Source: Deltaproteobacteria bacterium | GTDB taxonomy: Bacteria > Desulfobacterota > RBG-13-43-22 | Direction of reading: 5' to 3' | DNA length: 46,694 bases | Assembly: GCA_016208255.1 (NCBI GenBank) | Contig: JACQYK010000043.1 | Span: 1-46,694 of the forward strand | Shown: positions 42,469 through 46,694 of the stretch, piece after piece | How positions within the stretch are numbered: position 1 is the first letter of the stretch | Layout of the letters: each line of letters begins with the position of its first letter | Notes under the pieces: generated by a model | What the model was told of the DNA's origin: nothing | What the model saw: the letters and a program-made list of their open reading frames with translations, nothing else | The model's database searches: none | Made by a program: the position numbers and the translations under genes

Positions 42469-42846
42469 AAACCGGGTATGGTCCTAATCCGGACAAGTCG
42501 GAATTTGAAATTGCAAAGTGCAAATTGCCAAGTGCAAATTTATGAAAAACGGCTGTTTAAAACAATTAATAGACCCCTATTGACAGGGCCTTTATGATTT
42601 TATTGATAATATTCTATCCATTTTGAGCAGAATATGATTCTTAAGTTAATTAAGATGCCCTGATCACCATCTGAGCTGACGGAGAGTGTCAAGACGACTC
42701 TTCTTGGACCTTTCACCTACATATCTTTTAAACCTATAGACTCACGAAAAAATAATTACCATTCGAAATGCTCAAAACAGATTAGGCTATGCTGAACCTG
42801 CCTTAATACCTTGTAGTCTATGTGGTCTATCTGAAGTTCGAGTAGT
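42469..42846. other. A/T-rich intergenic region, nothing recognised
   Basis: About 380 bases after the synthetase relic. It contains a short tandem-like string, AAGTGCAAATTGCCAAGTGC (about 42517-42536), and no gene. Confidence 0.4.
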
Positions 42847-43032
42847 TTAGATTTGTGTGGGGATCTCTGATTTGCCTGCCATAAACCCAAATGTCCTAAA
42901 ATTTTTGTTAATCACTTCCTGGTCTTCAATAATGCTGATAATCCGCATCAACCCCTGACATTGGGGGCAGGTCAGGGGGTCCACTTCATAAATCTTTTGA
43001 ATCAAGCGAGCCCAATTCCGGTTGGGTTTGCA
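42847..43032 (-). pseudogene. C-terminal relic of a transposase
   Basis: On the minus strand this frame reads NWARLIQKIYEVDPLTCPQC then QGLMRIISIIEDQEVI before decaying to a stop. W-A-R-L-I-x-K-I-Y-x-x-D-P-L-x-C-P-x-C-x-G-x-M is the well-known C-terminal zinc-knuckle end of IS91-type (Y2) or related transposases. The rest of the gene and any IS ends are missing. Family naming is from memory. Confidence 0.6.
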
Positions 43033-43161
43033 GGAATATTAAATATCAAATGGTTACAAACATACTGAACACCGGTGCCTTCCCGTATTTGATACGGGAT
43101 TCGCCGTATGAGGACTTTTGAAGATTGTATCAAAATAATTTTTATTTTTTTAAAAAAGTGC

Positions 43162-43212
43162 TTGACAAAAAGATTGATTGCCATTAGTTCTTTTAAAAAA
43201 GAACAGGTGTTC
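43162..43212 (+). promoter_or_regulatory. tetR-type promoter and tandem operators
   Basis: TTGACA (43162-43167) is a full -35 box. GTTCTTTT-AA-AAAAGAAC (43187-43204) is a perfect 8-bp inverted repeat, and GAACA-GG-TGTTC (43201-43212) overlaps it, ending four bases before the regulator start. Probable autoregulatory operators; the -10 box is weak. Confidence 0.6.
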
Positions 43213-43216
43213 GTGA

Positions 43217-43819
43217 ATGCAGTTTCAAAAAGACGACATAAGAGAAAAAATATTAGCTGCCTCCAGAGAAACGTTTTTAACGCAGGGTTATGGCAAGGCT
43301 TCTATGAGGGAAATTGCCAAAAAGGCTGGAATCAACACGAGCAACGTGTATAACTATTTCAAAAGCAAGGAGGAGTTGTTCTACGCCATTACAGATCCAG
43401 TTTTTCATCACCTGGCGAATCTCCGGAAAGAGGTCTTTGAATATAAAGCGAATAAAGATTTCAAAAATGAAAACTTTATGCAGCAATTTACCGAATTTGT
43501 TCCCAGTGCGATGTTTGAAATGGTTAAGAAATACCGTAAAGAACTTTTACTAATTATGGATAGCAGCAAAGGTACGAAATATGAACCATTAAAAAAGATG
43601 GTTGTTACTACAATGGAAACTAATTTTACCGAAAACATAATATCACAGGAAAACAAAGAACTGTTGCAGGATAGCTTTTTAATGCACATCCTGGCTATGA
43701 ATCTTATTGAAGGGATTCTGGAAATAACAAGGAATTATAAAAACGACAAATGGGTTAAAAGCAATATTGATTCTTTGATGAAATACCACATCAGAGGCAT
43801 GGTACAGTTTTTCACGTAG
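43217..43819 (+). CDS. TetR-family transcriptional regulator
   Basis: A 200-residue TetR regulator. The N-terminal helix-turn-helix is IREKILAASRETFLTQGYGK and ASMREIAKKAGINTSNVYNYF, then KSKEELFYAI. The rest is an all-helical ligand domain. The gene is A/T-rich compared with genes before 42 kb. Two palindromes just upstream are the likely binding sites, so autoregulation and control of downstream genes (TrmO, the CMD-family gene, methyltransferase) are plausible but unproven. Confidence 0.85.
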   Translation: MQFQKDDIREKILAASRETFLTQGYGKASMREIAKKAGINTSNVYNYFKSKEELFYAITDPVFHHLANLRKEVFEYKANKDFKNENFMQQFTEFVPSAMFEMVKKYRKELLLIMDSSKGTKYEPLKKMVVTTMETNFTENIISQENKELLQDSFLMHILAMNLIEGILEITRNYKNDKWVKSNIDSLMKYHIRGMVQFFT

Positions 43820-43881
43820 AAAAAAATTTGAACTAATACTGAACGATGGTTCGTTATTAATGAATTAAATGAAGGATTTCG

Positions 43882-44106
43882 ATGATGAACATTTTGAGCA
43901 AAGTTAAAAGTGAAACACAGGCGGCAATGTCACACATGCTCCTGAGAGGGCTTTGCATGCTGATTATTGAGTATGATTGCGCGCATTTAATACAGGAAGC
44001 AACCGGCCAACCGATGATTAGGGGTAATTTTGTTTTAGCCTCTCTCTATGAACTAGGATTTCTGGTGAGTATTTTTAACCGGAAATACAAAAGGACTATA
44101 AGCTAA
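43882..44106 (+). CDS. Small hypothetical protein
   Basis: A 74-residue frame 62 bases after the TetR gene. It has amphipathic segments (MLLRGLCMLIIEYDCAHLI, FVLASLYELGFLVSIF) and a basic end (NRKYKRT). No family was recognised. AAGGATTT is a modest ribosome binding site. Given the decayed surroundings it could be a fragment. Confidence 0.4.
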   Translation: MMNILSKVKSETQAAMSHMLLRGLCMLIIEYDCAHLIQEATGQPMIRGNFVLASLYELGFLVSIFNRKYKRTIS

Positions 44107-44212
44107 TAAATGGAAATGGAGGTGCAGGAAATTGAAAGTCTGTTCATTATTATTATAAACGAAGTAAATTGATAATGTTCAAGATATTGATCTGTATGAA
44201 AGGAGAGATAAA

Positions 44213-44611
44213 ATGAGTATTGAAATGAATCCCATCGGTTATGTATCCACCGATGTGAAAAAAATTCCCCGAAGTTGGAAGGTATCGGACGTGGAGGGAA
44301 GCTTAAAAATTGACGAGGCCTATCTGGAAGGGCTCAGAGAAATAAAACCCGGTCAGCGCATCTATGTTATCTTCCATTTCCATAAAAGCCCTCCATTTTC
44401 CGAGAAGTTCATGAGGATCAAGCCGCCGAGTTACGATAGGAAAGTAGGGGTTTTTAGCAGCCATTCGCCATTCCGCCCTAATCCGATTGGAATGTCGCTT
44501 CTTGAAGTCCTTGATGTCGAGGCGGCAACGATTCGCGTTAAAGGATTGGACATGATGGATGGGACTCCCATCCTGGATATCAAACCTGATGCGGATCCAT
44601 GGGAAGGTTAA
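44213..44611 (+). CDS. TrmO/TsaA-family tRNA (t6A37) N6-methyltransferase homologue
   Basis: A 132-residue single-domain protein with AAAGGAGAGA before the ATG. Signature segments are NPIGYVSTD at the start, YVIFHFHKSPPF, and GVFSSHSPFRPNPIGMSLLEV, the SAM-binding RPNPIG core of the TrmO (YaeB, UPF0066) family. E. coli TrmO has an extra C-terminal domain of about 100 residues that is missing here; short forms like this are common in archaea and anaerobes and are not necessarily tRNA enzymes. The tRNA role is therefore uncertain. Confidence 0.75.
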   Translation: MSIEMNPIGYVSTDVKKIPRSWKVSDVEGSLKIDEAYLEGLREIKPGQRIYVIFHFHKSPPFSEKFMRIKPPSYDRKVGVFSSHSPFRPNPIGMSLLEVLDVEAATIRVKGLDMMDGTPILDIKPDADPWEG

Positions 44612-44683
44612 GATCGTATCATCCTATTCGAAAAGTAATTTAAATACAAAAAGAACCTTAACTTTAAAAAGGAGGAGAGAACC

Positions 44684-45329
44684 ATGTCATTTTTAAAAAC
44701 AGTTAAACTGGAAGAGGCAGAGGGAGAAATAAAGGATAGTTATTCTTTATTTTTAGGGCAAGCGGGGATGATTCCCAAACCAATGGAGATGTTCTCCGTC
44801 AACCCGGAGCTGTTTAAAAAAAAGCTCGAAATGGCCATGTATTACAGAAGCCACCCTACACTTGATAACAGCTTATTATAGTGAACGACAAAAATAAATT
44901 GACATACTTCACCCTCCCCTATCACCCTTAATTACGACACAGTCTCTTGCGGGAGAGGGTTAGGGTGAGGGGGATGTAAACTTAATATTGGCATTTACTA
45001 TAACCTGCATCCGATATGTCGTTGCCTCAGAATTTGATAGTTTACCCTGCGTCCAATTTAATGGAAATATGTTACGTAGGCAGGGCCTGGAAGAAAGCGA
45101 CCTCGAAAAACTTCGTTCAGATTCGACGTCAGCACCCTTAGAGGAAGCAGAAAAGGCCATGTTGAATTTTGTACCGAAAGCCCTCAAATCACCCGAATCC
45201 GTAACCCAGGAAGATATTGAAGGGCTCCACGGGATGGGATGGACGGATCGGGATATTTTTGATGCCGTAAATCACGGCGCCATTACGTTCGTGTCAAGTG
45301 TTATGATGAGGATCTTCAGGATAGAATAG
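44684..45329 (+). pseudogene. Carboxymuconolactone decarboxylase (AhpD-like) family gene split by a MITE
   Basis: AAAAGGAGGAGAG precedes ATG 44684. The N-terminal half (to DNSLL at 44878) and the C-terminal half (TCIRYVVASEFDS from 45003 to the stop at 45329) are in the same frame if the 122-base insert and one TA are removed, giving a normal 173-residue protein. The C-terminal half has LEEAEKAMLNFVPKAL and GWTDRDIFDAVNHGA, as in CMD-family proteins. The redox Cys pair (CxxC) of true AhpD is not present; a single Cys lies in TCIRY. The insert introduces an immediate TAG. The gene is inactive in this sequence. Confidence 0.85.
44879..45000. mobile_element. 122-bp MITE with TA target duplication
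   Basis: The ends TAGTGAACGACAAAAATAAA and (reverse) TAGTAAATGCCAATATTAAG match at about 20 of the first 28 positions. TA flanks it at 44877-44878 and 45001-45002. The interior has CACCCTCCCC...GGGTGAGGGGG, continuing the near-palindrome, and no coding capacity. TA duplication and short inverted ends suggest mobilisation by an IS630/Tc1-mariner-type transposase encoded elsewhere. Removal with one TA restores the host reading frame exactly. Confidence 0.8.
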
Positions 45330-45570
45330 AGACCTGAAGAATTCATTATTAAAATTCCCTTTTGGAGAGCCACAATACAGGGAGTTTTAATATTGGTGTC
45401 AATGGGAAAAGAGTTCTCCTGATGTTGCGGTCTATTTGGGGGCTGGAAGGTTGGTTTGGCCCGGCCCCATGGAAATGTTGGATAAAACATCCGATCAGAA
45501 TATAAAATCTAGGGTTTCAGTAAATAGAACATGGGGTAGCCCAATAAAATAAAAGAAGAAAGAATCAACG

Positions 45571-46374
45571 ATGTTAAAAAAGAAAGAGAAATTTGAAGAA
45601 TACATGACCACGGAGTCACTATTTGCTCCGTACTCTGTTTGGCTCGCCGAATTGTGTAAGATACAAAAGGGAATGCACGTCTTGGATGTTGGCTGTGGGA
45701 TCGGGGTAAGTACCTTTCCATTGCTTGACCTGATTGGGCCGGAAGGGAAAATAGAAGGTATAGACATTTCGGCTCATCTTATATCTCGGGCTGAACGCCG
45801 GGCGACATCTTTGCAGATTTCGAATGCCGCATTTTCTGTTTGCAATGCTGAAGCACTCGATTTTCCCAAAAGTACTTTTGACTGCGTTATGAGCAGTTTT
45901 ACTATAAACCAAGTAAGTGATAAGCAAAAAGCCCTTAGCGAGATGATAAGGGTCTTAAAACCTGGAGGATATCTTGGGTTTACCATTCCGGGACTCGATC
46001 ATTATAAAGAATTCTTTGATATTGCTGCTAAATTCTTTAAAGAAGACCAGTTTTCTCAAAGAAAAAATAAACTTCTAACCGAATTAGAGAGCTATCAAAG
46101 TAATTTAAAAAATTTGGGGATTACAGAATGGGAAATATTTTCCAAGGAGAAGGCCTATAAGATTGCCACGGTCGAAGAATACGATGTTATTTTGCAGACA
46201 AGAGGACCTAAAAATGCAATCCTGTTAAACATACCCGAAGATCAAAGGGCCAAAGTGTGGCAGGGTATTCTCGATCAATTCGTCAAAATATTTGATAAAG
46301 ATCATTGGCTTCATCTTACGGTAACTGCCCAAGGACTTGTTTTTCAAAAGCCTTTTATGGATGAACTGCAATAG
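45571..46374 (+). CDS. Class I SAM-dependent methyltransferase
   Basis: A 267-residue methyltransferase. The SAM-binding motif I is VLDVGCGIGVSTFPL, then the acidic end of strand 2 is IEGIDIS and motif post I is NAEALDFPKSTFDCVMSSF. Motif III is RVLKPGGYLGF. This is the UbiE/arsenite-methyltransferase-like group; there is no CxxC arsenic-binding pair, so that role is unlikely. The C-terminal 110 residues are family-specific and unrecognised. A/T-rich like its neighbours. No clear ribosome binding site was seen. Confidence 0.8.
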   Translation: MLKKKEKFEEYMTTESLFAPYSVWLAELCKIQKGMHVLDVGCGIGVSTFPLLDLIGPEGKIEGIDISAHLISRAERRATSLQISNAAFSVCNAEALDFPKSTFDCVMSSFTINQVSDKQKALSEMIRVLKPGGYLGFTIPGLDHYKEFFDIAAKFFKEDQFSQRKNKLLTELESYQSNLKNLGITEWEIFSKEKAYKIATVEEYDVILQTRGPKNAILLNIPEDQRAKVWQGILDQFVKIFDKDHWLHLTVTAQGLVFQKPFMDELQ

Positions 46375-46694
46375 TGTACCATTTGTTCGCCATGTTCAGG
46401 GATATTGGTGTCATGTTGGCTGGCCAAACTTAACCGTCCAAATACTTATACTTGGCGCTTGTTTTTGATAGGTAGATATGCAGAAGACCTGAACCAGAAT
46501 GCTTCCAGGATTTCAGCAGATAATTTGATCGAGAGTGATTTTTTCTTTAGAAAGAAGCAGGGCAAGGACTTTAGATCTAAAGATATTTTTCAGATATTTA
46601 AGCTTAATGGGAGGGGGGACTTTAACCACCGAAAACTCCATTTTCCAAGTCCGAAGACAGGTGGTACGTATCAACACTTTTAGACTCCGAAGGT
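46375..46694. other. Right-edge region, no gene recognised
   Basis: A plus-strand frame at 46405-46683 exists, but it has no ribosome binding site or recognisable protein pattern. Nothing else was identified up to the edge. Confidence 0.4.

Noticed and set aside
46405-46683. A 92-codon frame at the right edge
   Set aside because: No ribosome binding site or family pattern; the composition looks like random A/T-rich translation.
1-46694. tRNA genes, rRNA, riboswitches, CRISPR arrays, prophage or replication origin
   Set aside because: No T-arm strings, conserved riboswitch cores, regular repeat-spacer arrays, phage structural genes or DnaA-box clusters were seen by eye; a covariance-model scan was not possible.

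Overview
The window is one contiguous piece of a bacterial chromosome, most likely from an anaerobic deltaproteobacterium (Desulfobacterota; sulfate-reducer or syntroph type). This rests on gene content: an ATP-dependent dearomatising reductase-type cluster, a stand-alone UroD-family methyltransferase, an AtuA-family protein, an NDP-forming acyl-CoA synthetase fused to a GNAT domain, acyl-CoA and 3-hydroxyacyl-CoA dehydrogenases, a PEP-CTERM protein, NarL-type heme-sensing signalling, and many REP-like hairpins between genes. No rRNA, tRNA, CRISPR array or intact transposase was seen. The taxon is an inference from gene families, not a search result.

Layout. 1-5.6 kb: the end of an AtuA-family gene, a zinc-ribbon membrane protein, and a UroD-family/MFS transporter pair that overlap by 14 bases. 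5.9-9.4 kb: a small membrane protein (minus strand), then a three-gene run holding a secreted HELGH zinc protease between two uncharacterised membrane-associated proteins. 9.5-12.7 kb (minus strand): a PHP-domain protein, pssA and serA. 13-16.9 kb: a PagL-like outer-membrane barrel, a flavoprotein dehydrogenase and a receiver-PAS-GGDEF cyclase whose phospho-acceptor Asp is Asn. 16.9-18.1 kb: two gene relics (TetR C-terminus, amidohydrolase C-terminus), then a BrnT/CopG toxin-antitoxin operon with a clear promoter and palindromic operator. 18.4-22.8 kb: acyl-CoA dehydrogenase, DJ-1/PfpI protein, a small receiver-like protein, a cupin, and a C-terminally short 3-hydroxyacyl-CoA dehydrogenase.

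23.0-27.4 kb (minus strand): a four-gene operon with two dehydratase/reductase-type subunits followed by two different ASKHA ATPases. Order and sizes match the bzdNOPQ type of class I benzoyl-CoA reductase. A good sigma70 promoter lies upstream, and both wide junctions carry hairpins. 27.5-36.8 kb: an envelope and signalling block with a 44-residue His-rich lipoprotein, a FecR/DUF6600-like protein, a c-heme sensor kinase, a CheB-CheR-PAS fusion, a second kinase with a near-identical transmitter, and a NarL-type receiver lacking its DNA-binding domain. A spaced motif, AAAATACAG-N14-AAATACTG, occurs upstream of the heme kinase, of the lone receiver, and of the small receiver-like gene at 20.5 kb; it may mark a shared regulon. 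36.8-40.3 kb: a D-Ala-D-Ala carboxypeptidase, a PEP-CTERM protein, a Tyr/Pro-rich secreted protein and a P-loop kinase.

40.7-46.7 kb looks like decaying or recently acquired DNA and is visibly more A/T-rich from about 42.5 kb. It holds a multiply deleted acyl-CoA synthetase-GNAT gene, a transposase C-terminal relic, a TetR regulator with a palindromic operator, a TrmO homologue, a carboxymuconolactone-decarboxylase-family gene split by a 122-bp MITE with a TA target duplication, and a SAM-dependent methyltransferase.
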